Counted from the first letter of the stretch, positions 1 to 9,422 are shown. The stretch: 64,000 bases of DNA from G963665925 sp963678925 (GCA_963678925.1 OY787533.1:3968001-4032000); one strand, 5' to 3'. Notes: generated by a model not told the origin, from the sequence alone. A program made the numbers and translations.

Positions 1-2
1 TC

Positions 3-512
3 ATGAATGAAAAAAAAGCTATTGATGAGTTTTTAGAGAAAAGTAATTTGAAAATAGGAAGAGATTTCAATAAGATATTGAATATTTTATCGATGACAGG
101 AACAACAGTCACTGAAAACGATTTAGGAATTTGTATTTCAGATTCTTTAAACAATTTATGTGAGCAAAGAGATTATTTTAGTTCTGCGAGCGATTTTTAT
201 CATATTGGAATACAGCTACCTAGTTATGAAAATATTAATTATACTTATTCCAGGTTTTTGAATAAAGAAAGAATTGTTCATCATAATAAAACAGTTGCAG
301 AGGATAATCCCAATCTTCAAGTAGAGTACGAGCGAGAGGTCAATGCATTAAAGCATTTTGTGAAAAAGAGCATGATTTTTGAGCTGGATTTGTTAATTGA
401 AGATTTATCAAGTTCATCTGTCGAGCAAATGGTTGAGGAGTTTCCTCATTTAGTATCAGTCATTACTAGGGTGGATGAAATACGGAAAGAGGCTCTGAAA
501 TGGATTCAATAA
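3..512 (+). CDS. Hypothetical protein, possibly 5' partial
   Basis: Reads as 169 residues from an ATG two bases inside the window edge. I recognise no family. The product is acidic and probably helical, with no membrane segment or signal peptide. No ribosome binding site can be seen before the ATG because the window begins there, so the real start may lie upstream. Its last 13 bases overlap the next gene, which suggests the two are translated together and act in one process. The function is unknown. Confidence 0.55.
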   Translation: MNEKKAIDEFLEKSNLKIGRDFNKILNILSMTGTTVTENDLGICISDSLNNLCEQRDYFSSASDFYHIGIQLPSYENINYTYSRFLNKERIVHHNKTVAEDNPNLQVEYEREVNALKHFVKKSMIFELDLLIEDLSSSSVEQMVEEFPHLVSVITRVDEIRKEALKWIQ

Positions 513-1048
513 TTGAAGTGGTTAAAGAGAGATTACGTGAATTTGATTTGTCTGAATTAGAGGATTTAGATGAAAAAACTAGGTTAAGACTAGTTGAAAT
601 TGAAAATTTGATACAAGAAACTCAATTAATCAAAATGAGGCATGTTGAAGAAGTTAAGAAACTGAAAATTAATATATCATATATTTCAAATTCTAAAAAA
701 ACAAGTTTTACTAGAAAGACTTTAAATAATAATCCACTTCTATTAGAATATGTTAAGAAGTCTATGGATTCGCTTAATGAGGAAGATGACATATTCAATC
801 TGAAGAGGTTAAAGCGCATGCAAGATAAATTGGATGATTATGAAAGTCATAATAAGAAGATTTTAAGGAATATAGTTGCAGGTAAAAAATCAGAACTAGA
901 GTGTGTCAAACTTGAAAAAGAAATCTCTATTCTTGTTAAAAAAATCAATTATTTGAAGCAGGATAATAAGGATAAAGATGATATTATTAGCAATTTAAGA
1001 GATCGAATAGATAAAGGCAAATTGAGCAATGTCAAAAAAATGCGTTGA
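500..1048 (+). CDS. Hypothetical coiled-coil protein
   Basis: 182 residues, rich in Lys, Glu, Asp and Ile/Leu with heptad-like spacing, especially residues 20-60 and 95-175, so a long coiled coil is likely. There is no membrane segment. The ATG at 500 sits inside the end of the previous gene and has an AAAGAGG ribosome binding site at 486-492, which supports translational coupling. I cannot assign a family; a structural, tethering or DNA-processing accessory role would be a guess. Downstream lies a possible insertion-sequence remnant. Confidence 0.6.
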   Translation: MDSIIEVVKERLREFDLSELEDLDEKTRLRLVEIENLIQETQLIKMRHVEEVKKLKINISYISNSKKTSFTRKTLNNNPLLLEYVKKSMDSLNEEDDIFNLKRLKRMQDKLDDYESHNKKILRNIVAGKKSELECVKLEKEISILVKKINYLKQDNKDKDDIISNLRDRIDKGKLSNVKKMR

Positions 1049-1050
1049 TA

Positions 1051-1329
1051 GAGACTGTCTCAAATTTTGCATAAATGCTCCGCTGCTAAAATGGTAAATA
1101 CAGGGGAATCTCGGATGAACATTAAGATATGCATACTGTCATTTATGGTACTGAAATCTGCCCTTGACTTCAAGGGTCTGGCAAAGGGGAAATTTCAGTA
1201 CCTACGATTTCAAAATAATGCAATTGTGTTGATGATAGTAGCTTTTAAACGGATTGTTTCACAACTCTTCAAATTTGTTTATATATGTCCTTGTTTAACC
1301 TAAAACTATCATAGACTTATGGTAAATAA
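1051..1329. other. Non-coding stretch with nested hairpin, possible IS remnant
   Basis: This begins with the palindrome GAGAC-T-GTCTC, which resembles insertion-sequence termini. It contains a nested inverted repeat at 1149-1200: an outer TACTGAAAT/ATTTCAGTA pair around an inner CCCTTGA-CT-TCAAGGG. A short open frame at 1067-1303 shows no family resemblance and no good ribosome binding site. Either a decayed mobile element end or a structured RNA is possible. Confidence 0.3.
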
Positions 1330-2849
1330 CTCAACTTTCCCAGCAACAAACAACTCACGAAATAAGGTTTGCCAATGAGTTCATACCGATTTTTTGCACT
1401 ACTTGATATTTAAACATAAAAATGCACCCATCCGTCTGATAGAATTAAGTTCGCGAAAACAAATTCCAGACAAGAAAGGTGCATGCATTCATGATACATT
1501 ACAACAACTCATCTGAACAGACTCAAATTGCATTATTTAGAGCTTTTTCTGACCTTGGTATAGCTAGACTGCTTAGGAAAGCAGGCATATGCAAGGCTTG
1601 CGGGTATTCTACCTATGAAGTGTTCAAGCTTTCGTTCCTGCTTGTTTTTCGGGGCAAGAATCTATTTAGGTTCCTCAACTCCACACGTGGCAGTTCAGCC
1701 GTATCAAAGAACACTTATTACAGATTCCTAAATAGCACAACATATAACTGGAAGAGGTTTCTTTTGTTATTAGCTGCAACAGTAATCCGTTCTTTCCATC
1801 GCTTGACCAGACCTGAAAGGGTAAATGTATTGATTCTTGATGATTCAGTTGTTCCAAGAAACCACAGTAAATCCGTTGAGCTGCTAGCAAGAATTTATGA
1901 TCATGCTGCCCATAAATACCAAAAGGCTTCACCATGCTAACTCTGGGCTGGTCTGACGGATACAGTTTTGTCCCAATTGGTTTCACCATGCTGTCTTCAT
2001 CAAATGGAGCCAACCGTTATTAGGAAATCGATGAAGCTATCGATAAACGAACAAATGGGTACAAACGCCGCGCCGAAGCACTGCTCAGAAAACCAGAAGC
2101 AGCGATCAGACTTATTCGTGATGCACTGTCTCATGGTGTCATAGCGGATTATGTTCTTATGGACACATGGTTTACCACTGAACCCATGATTGAATCCATT
2201 CTTGATCAAGGCCTAGATGTTATTGGCATGATACGTAAGGGCAATGCAAAATACCATTATAAAAACAAGATGTATGATCTGAAATCACTTCGAAATTTGG
2301 TTCGAAAGCACTGCGGCAACGGACTCTTTGGCTCTGTTATAGTCACCACTAAAAAAGAAATCCCTGTAAAAATCGTTTTTGTCAGAAATCGTACAAATCA
2401 CAGCGAATGGCTTGCTGTTTTGAGTACTGACTTGACGCTTTCTGATGAAGAAATCATTCGGATTTATGGAAACAGGTGGAGCATTGAAGTGTTTTTCAAA
2501 TCCACAAAATCATTCATGAAGCGTGGTAGCGAGTTCCAAGGTAGAAGCTACGATATGATCATCAGTCATACCACAATCGTATTTACAAGATACATCGTGT
2601 TGGAATGGCTACGACGAGAAGAACACGATTCTAAGACTTTTGGTGAATTGTTCTTCAAGTACTGTGAAGACGTTCAAGATATGGATTATCTAACAGCTCT
2701 ACAAAGTCTAATGAGCTTATTCATGGAACAAGTTAAACAGACTGGCAAAAGAAACAAAGATGCTATCAAACGTCAACTGCAACAATGGATTAATCAGTAA
2801 GCCTCGTTTATCAAGGTTTTGTTTGCTGATTTATGCTGGGAAAGTTGAG
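1330..2849 (+). mobile_element. IS4-family insertion sequence, copy 1 (decayed)
   Basis: Bounded by 16-bp terminal inverted repeats CTCAACTTTCCCAGCA (1330-1345) and TGCTGGGAAAGTTGAG (2834-2849). It is nearly identical in sequence to the copy at 9458-10978, in the same orientation. The transposase is broken by a one-base deletion and nonsense changes. The flanks (left ...AAATAA, right TTTGT...) show no direct target duplication, so the element is old or its surroundings have rearranged. Confidence 0.9.
1491..2800 (+). pseudogene. IS4-family transposase, inactivated
   Basis: Same DDE transposase as the intact copy at 9619-10977. Relative to that copy an A is missing in the run at 1921-1924, which shifts the frame. 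CAG has become TAG at 2021-2023 and CAA has become TAA at 2798-2800; the last two are C-to-T transitions. The pieces read as about 150 and 213 residues. The likely original start is the ATG at 1491, 11 bases after AGAAAGG; a GTG at 1479 overlaps the binding site. Not expected to be active itself, though its ends could still be mobilised by the intact copy. Confidence 0.9.
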
Positions 2850-2907
2850 TTTGTAATACTAGATAATCCCTAAGTTGAAATCAGATTTTTACATGGATAA
2901 ATTGAGA

Positions 2908-2935
2908 TTGTCATTTAATGTAATATAGCTATATT
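2908..2935 (+). promoter_or_regulatory. Possible promoter of the PucR gene
   Basis: TTGTCA (2908-2913) and TATATT (2930-2935) are spaced by 16 bases, about 110 bases before the regulator start. Other -10-like TATAAT-type sequences occur nearby (about 2949-2955), so the exact promoter is uncertain. Confidence 0.35.
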
Positions 2936-3046
2936 CCCCTATAGTTTAGTATAATGATACTTAATAAATCATATAAGGGGCTTTATCGCACAATCTAGAT
3001 GAGGTCAACCGATTAATAGGTCAATAAGTGAGGGGGGATATTGGTT

Positions 3047-4222
3047 ATGATTACAGTATCTGAAATACTTAAAAAGACAGTCCTAAGACGATACCCTGTA
3101 GTATGTGGTGAGAGAGGACTTCAGAATGAAGTTGAGAAAACAGGTATTATTGACTATGAGTTTAACATAGAAGGTTTTGTAGACACGAACAAATCTTTTC
3201 AAAAGGGTGACTTTTTGATTTCGAGTTTAATGTTCACAGAAGGAAATGAAGAAAAGCTTTTAAATATGGTTATTAAACTTGTAGAATTACAAGTTTGTGG
3301 GTTGGCTGTAAAAAGTGTATTTTTCAAAGAACTACCAAGCTCTGTGTTAACCTATTGTGATGAACATGGATTTCCGATTATCATTTTTGATAATGCGGTC
3401 TATTTTGAAGAAATCATATCAGAAGTTGATGATTTACTTAGAACGTCTGATTGGGTCAATATCAGCGAAAGTAAAATTGGTATCATGTGCAGAAGTGACC
3501 TCTCAAGATATGAGGTAGAAGACATTTCGAAAATACTGCATACAGACCAAGCCGCATTTGCGACAGTGTATTGGGTAAGACACAAGAATGGCAAGAGTCA
3601 GTTCAAGGTTAAATCAGAAGTCCAAGCTTATTATAAAAGTCATGGTAAAATTAACAATTGCTTGTTATTTAAACACGGTAAAGACCACATAGTTATTGTT
3701 TTATCCGATACAAAAGACAGACAAGCAAGTCTAAATAGATACAAGCAGGTTCTTGTTCATATTGAAGCGAACTGCGAAAATCTAATCGTTGGTGAGAGTG
3801 GCATCTACCATTCCAAATCTGAACTGGATTATGCAATCAAGGAAGCTTACTGGAGTTGTTGTATTGGGTGTATACTTAGGACCGATTTTTTGAATTATGA
3901 AGAGGCAGGAACTTGGGGGCTTCTATCAGCCCATTATGGATCACAGCACATGAAGCGTTACATGGAGTCTTATCTTAGGCCAATACTGAATGAAAGCACC
4001 TCAGGAGATACAGTTTTACTAGATACTCTAGTTGAATATGTACTGTGTGAGGGAAATTTGAAGATGACTGCATATAAATTGTCCGTTCATGAAAATACAT
4101 TACGTTATAGACTAGGAAAACTTAGAGAGCGTATAGATGATCAGGCTAGTGATTTTATCTTTTTTGAAAACGTATCAATGGCAGTTAAAATCTATTTATT
4201 GAATAAAATGAGTTCAATTTGA
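3047..4222 (+). CDS. PucR-family transcriptional regulator
   Basis: 391 residues with the PucR architecture. The N-terminal purine-catabolism-regulator-type domain covers about residues 1-120 (ITVSEILK start, and the FQKGDFLISSLMF region). A middle GGDEF-like region without catalytic signature follows. The C-terminal PucR helix-turn-helix is near residues 325-375 (NLKMTAYKLSVHENTLRYRL). ATG 3047 is chosen because AGGGGGG lies nine bases upstream; a TTG at 3041 would be too close. It precedes the cyclodeaminase/transporter/aminotransferase module in the same direction and probably controls it. PucR members usually activate purine or amino-acid catabolism genes; the effector here is unknown. 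Confidence 0.88.
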   Translation: MITVSEILKKTVLRRYPVVCGERGLQNEVEKTGIIDYEFNIEGFVDTNKSFQKGDFLISSLMFTEGNEEKLLNMVIKLVELQVCGLAVKSVFFKELPSSVLTYCDEHGFPIIIFDNAVYFEEIISEVDDLLRTSDWVNISESKIGIMCRSDLSRYEVEDISKILHTDQAAFATVYWVRHKNGKSQFKVKSEVQAYYKSHGKINNCLLFKHGKDHIVIVLSDTKDRQASLNRYKQVLVHIEANCENLIVGESGIYHSKSELDYAIKEAYWSCCIGCILRTDFLNYEEAGTWGLLSAHYGSQHMKRYMESYLRPILNESTSGDTVLLDTLVEYVLCEGNLKMTAYKLSVHENTLRYRLGKLRERIDDQASDFIFFENVSMAVKIYLLNKMSSI

Positions 4223-4257
4223 AGTTTTATAGAGTAGAGTTTTGCAAAGTATAGGGA

Positions 4258-4299
4258 AAGAGAATTTGTAGATAAATACAAAATCTCTTTCTTTTTATG
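4258..4299 (+). terminator. Rho-independent terminator after pucR-like gene
   Basis: AAAGAGAATTTGTA pairs with TACAAAATCTCTTT (one mismatch) and is followed by CTTTTTAT. It ends the regulator transcript. Confidence 0.7.
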
Positions 4300-4361
4300 T
4301 TTTTGGCAACGAAGAAAAGTCGGTTTTAAAAGTGTAAAATTTCTTTAAGGCAGGTGAGTTG

Positions 4362-5132
4362 ATGATAAAAAATTATGAAAATCTACTAGATGTTGAGGAA
4401 GAGAATAAACTAGAGATTGATCATGTGATAAACACTCTAAAAGCAATATACAGATATAAAAGGTCAGATACAGGAAGCGCAGGTGCGCGAGTATTAGCAG
4501 AGTTTAAAGGTATATCTGGAGCTTTAGGTGCCAAATACTTAGCACGACAGGATGCGGAAGTCTTACTGATAGTTGGTTGTACCCCTGAAGCGACACAGCA
4601 GTTACGGGTCATGCAGAGGTTATTCAAGAAGCTGAAAAGGGTAATGGTCTATGACCCCATATTGTTTGAAAATGCATCCTGGTTTATAAAAACCTTTCGT
4701 GGGAGAAAATCTTCCATAGAATATTTACCAATAGAAAATCTAGAGGGTGCGGTAAAAAAATCTGACATCATCATCATAGATGGGTCGCTAGCATCGCCTA
4801 TGATAATGAAAAAGTGGATTAAGAAAGGGACCCATATAAATTGCATACATGGCAGTTGGAGTAAAGTACAGCATCTTGATTCATTTGTCTTGCCTGAGGC
4901 AAAGATGGTTACAGATAGTATGGAGTGGAGTAGGAACAGCAGCGTATTTGGCCATGCTATTAAAGATGATCTTATAGTTCCTAAAGATATAATTTGTAAT
5001 ATTGAAGATGTAATACTTGGCAACATTATTATTCGTACAACACCTGAAGACATCACAATATATGTTTCAACAGGAAGAGGCTTAGAGGATGTAGCTGCGG
5101 TATATTTAGCCATGCAAAACGGGATTTGTTGA
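4362..5132 (+). CDS. Truncated, divergent ornithine cyclodeaminase/mu-crystallin-like protein
   Basis: 256 residues aligning with the C-terminal two thirds of the full homologue at 6147-7253: GALGAKYLARQDAEVLLIVG matches AIGIKYLARPDSETLLMVG, and VMVYDP matches ILVYDP. The N-terminal substrate domain is missing. The Rossmann fingerprint is changed from GAGHQA to GCTPEA, losing its glycines, and the conserved DSTGIGLQD reads VSTGRGLED. NAD-dependent catalysis is therefore doubtful; it could be a subunit, a regulator or a decaying paralogue. ATG 4362 follows AGGTGAG; TTG 4359 is the alternative. The reading frame is otherwise clean and sits in a same-strand module with a transporter 23 bases downstream. 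Confidence 0.75.
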   Translation: MIKNYENLLDVEEENKLEIDHVINTLKAIYRYKRSDTGSAGARVLAEFKGISGALGAKYLARQDAEVLLIVGCTPEATQQLRVMQRLFKKLKRVMVYDPILFENASWFIKTFRGRKSSIEYLPIENLEGAVKKSDIIIIDGSLASPMIMKKWIKKGTHINCIHGSWSKVQHLDSFVLPEAKMVTDSMEWSRNSSVFGHAIKDDLIVPKDIICNIEDVILGNIIIRTTPEDITIYVSTGRGLEDVAAVYLAMQNGIC

Positions 5133-5155
5133 AATGAATTGGAGATGGTGCACAA

Positions 5156-6031
5156 ATGAATGAAAAAAGCAGCAGAACCAGGAAACTATTGTCAATACTG
5201 GGCTTGTTTTTAGTCGCTATGATTTGGGGCTCAACTTTTACCGCAAACAAAATCGTCTTGCGAGAATTGACTCCATTTGGCTTGATGACAGCCAGATTCA
5301 ACCTAGCATTTGTATTTATGTACATCTTTTTTTCAAAGAAATTTAAGGGAATTAAGCTACACCAGTTAAAAGGAGGGGTATATTGTGGAATTTCCTTATT
5401 TGCTGGATTCTTACTTCAGATTTATGGGCTTTTGTATACGGATGCAGGTAAACAAGCATTTTTAAGTGGGTCTTATGTTGTAGCAGTTCCCTTTCTAGTC
5501 TGGTGGTTTTTAAAAGTTAAACCGCAGCCTAAAGTTTACGCTGGGGTGATAATTTGTTTTGCAGGAATATCACTTTTATCTATAAAACCAGATTTTTCAA
5601 TAGCCCTTGGAGATAGTCTGACCTTGATGAGCAGCTTTTTCTTTGCGGCCCAAATTGTGATAGCAGGGCATTACGTAAAGCATGAAGATGCAGCGGTTTT
5701 ATCCACTATTCAATTTGGAACAATGGGGATATTGTCTCTTATATGTACATTTATACTTGGAGATTATTCCATATTTACTTTAACCCAAAGCGTTGAGCCT
5801 GTTACCGTGCTTTCGCTGGTTTATCTAGGTATTGTCGGAACAGCTGCCGCTTACTATATGCAGATTCACTTCCAAAAGAATGTGAGTGCTACGACAACGT
5901 CTATCATTCTTAGCTTTGAAACGGTTTTTGGAATGCTTCTGGCAGTAATCATACTCGGTGAAGTCTTCACATATAAAATGTTGATAGGCGCAGTTCTCAT
6001 ATTTATATCGATTTTTATAACAGAAGCCTAG
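5156..6031 (+). CDS. DMT-superfamily transporter (EamA)
   Basis: 291 residues with about ten hydrophobic segments arranged as two EamA repeats. Features are the WGSTFTANK start of the first repeat, the TDAGKQAFLSGSYVV segment after helix 3, and the ILSFETVFGMLLAVIILGE signature of the second. Located in the cytoplasmic membrane and probably an exporter or importer of an amino acid or related metabolite. ATG 5156 has GGAGATGG upstream. It sits between the two cyclodeaminase-like genes, which suggests it moves their substrate or product; the substrate itself cannot be read from the sequence. Confidence 0.88.
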   Translation: MNEKSSRTRKLLSILGLFLVAMIWGSTFTANKIVLRELTPFGLMTARFNLAFVFMYIFFSKKFKGIKLHQLKGGVYCGISLFAGFLLQIYGLLYTDAGKQAFLSGSYVVAVPFLVWWFLKVKPQPKVYAGVIICFAGISLLSIKPDFSIALGDSLTLMSSFFFAAQIVIAGHYVKHEDAAVLSTIQFGTMGILSLICTFILGDYSIFTLTQSVEPVTVLSLVYLGIVGTAAAYYMQIHFQKNVSATTTSIILSFETVFGMLLAVIILGEVFTYKMLIGAVLIFISIFITEA

Positions 6032-6146
6032 AGTTGTTGAAAAGGTTTTTAAACTCAAATGGTGTATTAAGTTGCTTTGAAATATGGTGCTTTCAAATCA
6101 GCTCAAGTTTTAGCTGATAAATTTTATATTGCTTAAGGAGGAAAAA

Positions 6147-7253
6147 ATGAATTCAATTCGCGTTTTAACATTAGAAGATACTGAAAAATTATTAGCTATG
6201 GCAGATGTTATTGATTGTGTGGAGAAGGTTTATATTGAGAAATCAAATGGTACAGCGGCAGTATGGCCAATGGTGTTTTATGAGTTCAATCCCGGTGTAG
6301 CAGATATGGACATCAAATCAGGATATCTAAAAGAGCAAGGTATTTATGGTATGAAACTTGTAAGCTGGTTTGGTGAAAATCCTAAGAAGGGTTTGCCTGC
6401 ACTAACTGGTGCAGTCATGATATTTGATGCAGAAACAGGTAGACCATTGGGGCTGATTAACGGTGAACATATGACAGGTATGCGTACTGGTGCCGCAGGT
6501 GCTATTGGTATCAAGTACTTGGCACGCCCTGACTCAGAGACACTTCTGATGGTAGGGGCTGGGCATCAGGCTGCATTTCAGATCACAGCTGCACTTACAG
6601 TAGCGCCAAATTTGAAAAATATACTTGTATATGACCCAATGAATTATGAAAATGCAGAACGATTTTGCGAGTCTTTTGAACTTCGTGGAGCCGAATACAA
6701 GGGACTAACGGACAAAGTGCTTAAGGATAGGGGCGTTTCCATTGAGCCGGTGATGGATTTAGAAAAAGCGGTTTCTAAAAGCGATGTGATTATTACAGCA
6801 ACCCCTTCTCGAAGCTCAATGATTTCAAAAGATTGGGTGAAGCCTGGAACGCATTTCAGCTGTATGGGTTCAGATATGTCAGGAAAACAAGAAATTGATT
6901 CTGAAATCATGAGTGTTTCAAAAGTTTTCGTAGATGATATTGATCAGGCTGTAGCAGTAGGTGAAATTGAAATGGCTATTAAAAATGAACTTATGAAGCC
7001 GTCAGATATTTGCTCTGAAATTGGCGATGTCATTGTAAAAAAAGCAGTAGGTAGAGCTGACACATCTGATATTACCGTATTTGATTCAACAGGCATTGGT
7101 CTTCAGGATCTCATAACAGGTGCACTAGCTCTAAGAAAGGCAGAAGAAACACATGTTTCAGATTTAGAAAAGAACAGCTGTGAAACAAGTGACTGCAGAG
7201 CAGCTTTAGAAACAATTGAGAGAAGAAGTATCGGTGCAAAAGTCAATTTTTAA
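6147..7253 (+). CDS. Ornithine cyclodeaminase/mu-crystallin family enzyme
   Basis: 368 residues, full length for the family. Recognisable elements are the N-terminal region MDIKSGYL...GMKLVSWF, the basic GEHMTGMRTGAAGAIGIKYLA stretch that holds the substrate, the Rossmann motif VGAGHQA and DSTGIGLQD near the end. The family includes ornithine cyclodeaminase, alanine dehydrogenase and ketimine reductase; which reaction this one carries out is not clear. The ATG at 6147 lies five bases after AAGGAGG. The C-terminus carries an extra tail of about 40 residues. The neighbouring aminotransferase and transporter suggest a role in an amino- or imino-acid pathway. Confidence 0.88.
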   Translation: MNSIRVLTLEDTEKLLAMADVIDCVEKVYIEKSNGTAAVWPMVFYEFNPGVADMDIKSGYLKEQGIYGMKLVSWFGENPKKGLPALTGAVMIFDAETGRPLGLINGEHMTGMRTGAAGAIGIKYLARPDSETLLMVGAGHQAAFQITAALTVAPNLKNILVYDPMNYENAERFCESFELRGAEYKGLTDKVLKDRGVSIEPVMDLEKAVSKSDVIITATPSRSSMISKDWVKPGTHFSCMGSDMSGKQEIDSEIMSVSKVFVDDIDQAVAVGEIEMAIKNELMKPSDICSEIGDVIVKKAVGRADTSDITVFDSTGIGLQDLITGALALRKAEETHVSDLEKNSCETSDCRAALETIERRSIGAKVNF

Positions 7254-7288
7254 TCTATAAAACAGAAAGTCTTGGGGAGGCACATAAA

Positions 7289-8410
7289 ATGAAAATAAAA
7301 CCTTTCGGTGTAGAACGGTGGATGGACTTGTATGAAACAAAGTGCAAGTATAATATTGCAGAAACATGTGTTAATTCATTATCGCTTAGTGAGCTGGAAG
7401 CCATGACTGGCGAGATAGGTGTATTAGATAAGAAACTGAAAGAGACGCGTATCACTTATGGAGAAATACCGGGTCGAAAAGCATTCAGAGAGGGCGTTGC
7501 AAGTCTCTATAAGGATGTAGATCCGCAATGTATTTTAAGTACAAATGGAGCAATTGGTGCAAACTTTTTAGCCTTGTTTACACTTGTAAATCCAAGTGAT
7601 GAGGTTGTAGTTATAGTACCGACTTATCAGCAGCATACAAGTATTCCTGAGAGCCTGGGTGCAAATCTTAAAACTATTTTTTTAAAGAAAGAGAATGATT
7701 TTATTCCAGATTTGGAAGAACTAAAAAGTATCGTGTCAGAAAAGACTAAGCTTATTTGCTTTAATAATCCAAACAACCCTACTGGTGCGCTCGTCAGTGA
7801 AAAGATTTTGCGTGAGATTGTTGAAGTTGCTAGAGAGAATGATGCATGGCTGCTTTGTGATGAAGTATATCGTCATTTGAACCACGATGGCACATATCCA
7901 ATTTCGGTTGTAGATGTTTATGAAAAGGGAATCAGTACAGGGAGCATGTCAAAGGTATTTTCCATGTCAGGGCTGCGTCTGGGGTGGCTGGTAGCTCCAA
8001 AAGAAATTATTGAGGAGGCCTATGACGTCAGACATTACAATATGATCAGCTGTGGTGTTCTAGATGAGATTATTGGTGCCTACGCGCTTGCAAACAAAGA
8101 GCATATTCTTGGGAGAAGCCGTAGTATTGTTACAAAAAACATAGAGATATTGGATGCATGGATTCAAGAAGAACCGCATATTCACTATGTGAAACCGAAG
8201 GCAGGTACGACTGCTCTTCTCTATTATGATATGGATATAAGTTCAACTGATTTATGTCATGATTTGATGGCATCAGAAGGTGTTATGCTAACTCCAGGGG
8301 ATTGTTTTGACATGGGAAAATGTCTTAGAATCGGATACGCATTTAATCCTGAAGAACTCATAAATGGTCTTGAAGCATTGAAAAAATATTTGCGAAAGTA
8401 CGACAAATAA
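7289..8410 (+). CDS. PLP-dependent aminotransferase, class I/II
   Basis: 373 residues with fold-type I features: STNGAIGANFLAL near residue 90, NNPNNPTG (asparagine contacting PLP), CDEVYRHL (aspartate pairing with the pyridine nitrogen), and the Schiff-base lysine in STGSMSKVFSMSGLRLGW. The C-terminal LRIGYAF supplies the carboxylate-binding arginine. Resembles aminotransferases often annotated as capreomycidine synthase-like, but no secondary-metabolite genes are nearby. The start has GGGGAGG upstream. It lies 35 bases after the cyclodeaminase gene in the same operon and is closed by a strong terminator. Confidence 0.88.
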   Translation: MKIKPFGVERWMDLYETKCKYNIAETCVNSLSLSELEAMTGEIGVLDKKLKETRITYGEIPGRKAFREGVASLYKDVDPQCILSTNGAIGANFLALFTLVNPSDEVVVIVPTYQQHTSIPESLGANLKTIFLKKENDFIPDLEELKSIVSEKTKLICFNNPNNPTGALVSEKILREIVEVARENDAWLLCDEVYRHLNHDGTYPISVVDVYEKGISTGSMSKVFSMSGLRLGWLVAPKEIIEEAYDVRHYNMISCGVLDEIIGAYALANKEHILGRSRSIVTKNIEILDAWIQEEPHIHYVKPKAGTTALLYYDMDISSTDLCHDLMASEGVMLTPGDCFDMGKCLRIGYAFNPEELINGLEALKKYLRKYDK

Positions 8411-8421
8411 AGACTAATTTG

Positions 8422-8453
8422 AACATTGCGCAGGCTATATCCTGCGCAATGTT
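8422..8453 (+). terminator. Strong intrinsic terminator
   Basis: A near-perfect stem AACATTGCGCAGG/CCTGCGCAATGTT with a six-base loop and following T-rich tail. It closes the aminotransferase operon. Confidence 0.85.
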
Positions 8454-8489
8454 TTAAGAACTTAATTAAATGAAAGGAAGGTGCCTTGT

Positions 8490-8909
8490 ATGTACTATTT
8501 ATCCATTGTTCTTGCAGCTTGTTCAGGCCTGCTTTATCACGTTTCACAAAAGCATGTTCCAAGTAGACTGGACCCCTGTGTATCACTTATGGTCACTTTT
8601 TCTGTTGCCTTACTTGGGACAGTTTTCTGGTATTTTTCTAAAGGCTCATCTGCTAGGCTTTATGAGGATATTAGAAGCCTTCACTGGTCTAGTGCAGCCC
8701 TTGGATTATCAATTATTGGTCTAGAGTTAGGTGTGCTACTTGCTTACAGGGCAGGATGGAAAATTAGCACCTTCAATCTATTTTATACTTTTCTTCTTGC
8801 ATTTCTCCTGATTCCAGTAGGACGCATATTTTTTAATGAAGCCATGAGTTTTAAATCACTTGTTGGAATTGGCGTGACAGTAGTGGGACTTCTTTTAGTC
8901 AAATCATAA
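8490..8909 (+). CDS. Half-size EamA/DMT membrane protein
   Basis: 139 residues with four or five hydrophobic helices, equal to one EamA repeat. The closing segment FLLIPVGRIFFNEAMSFKSLVGIGVTVVGLLLV is typical of the family. Half-size DMT proteins usually work as homo- or heterodimers. ATG 8490 is chosen because AGGAAGG ends eight bases upstream; a GTG at 8481 overlaps that site. It is separated from the aminotransferase by a terminator, so it may have its own promoter or depend on read-through. A second terminator follows. Confidence 0.8.
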   Translation: MYYLSIVLAACSGLLYHVSQKHVPSRLDPCVSLMVTFSVALLGTVFWYFSKGSSARLYEDIRSLHWSSAALGLSIIGLELGVLLAYRAGWKISTFNLFYTFLLAFLLIPVGRIFFNEAMSFKSLVGIGVTVVGLLLVKS

Positions 8910-9005
8910 ATAGAGTACCCAGAACTTGAGTATAGGCGAAATTTACGGCGTAAATCACAAAAGAAATTGATGTCATTTAAAATCTAAATACGCAGCAAGA
9001 ATATG

Positions 9006-9046
9006 AAAATAGATTCTCATACTTAATGATGGAGTCTATTTTTTGT
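9006..9046 (+). terminator. Intrinsic terminator
   Basis: AAAATAGA...TCTATTTT stem followed by TTTTGTTTTC, placed about 100 bases after the half-size EamA gene. Confidence 0.6.
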
Positions 9047-9160
9047 TTTCGTAAGTAGATGGAAGGGTTTAAACCAATAAAATAATTTGTAAAAATTCAA
9101 AAATTGTGAAAATGATAAGAACGATTAACGAAAATTCTGTTGTCATACAACAAAACTATG

Positions 9161-9189
9161 TTGATAACGATACAAACACTTATTATAAT
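9161..9189 (+). promoter_or_regulatory. Near-consensus sigma-A promoter now driving a truncated gene
   Basis: TTGATA (9161-9166), exactly 17 bases, then TATAAT (9184-9189). The transcript would have a leader of roughly 230 bases before the ATG at 9423. The leader contains a small hairpin CCTTG/CAAGG just before the ribosome binding site, which might regulate translation. The intended gene is interrupted by IS4 copy 2. Confidence 0.75.
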
Positions 9190-9422
9190 GTGGACTAAAG
9201 GTAGAGAAAAATTTAACAATTCTTTTTATGAGTATCTAATAAGGAATCACCGTGCTAATTTATTAATACTTGACCAGTAATAATATATTTGAGCCTATTA
9301 CATGGAAGTTCAAGTGATTATGCAAGTAAACTAAACTAAATGAGCAAGTCTGAAAGAGCATACTTTAAGGAATGATATTAAGTCAGGGGGCCTTGTACTC
9401 AACAAGGATGAAGGGAGTAAAT

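Noticed and set aside
1067..1303. 78-codon open frame after the coiled-coil gene
   Set aside because: No ribosome binding site, no family resemblance, and it crosses the nested hairpin; better described as non-coding or IS remnant.
1320..2860. Target-site duplication around IS4 copy 1
   Set aside because: The flanks (AAATAA left, TTTGTA right) do not match as direct repeats of any useful length.
7289..8410. Capreomycidine synthase and an antibiotic gene cluster
   Set aside because: The similarity is at the level of the aminotransferase fold; no peptide synthetase or tailoring genes are present.
8470..8724. 84-codon frame starting at ATG 8470
   Set aside because: The same region encodes a well-matched EamA half transporter in another frame with a correctly spaced binding site.
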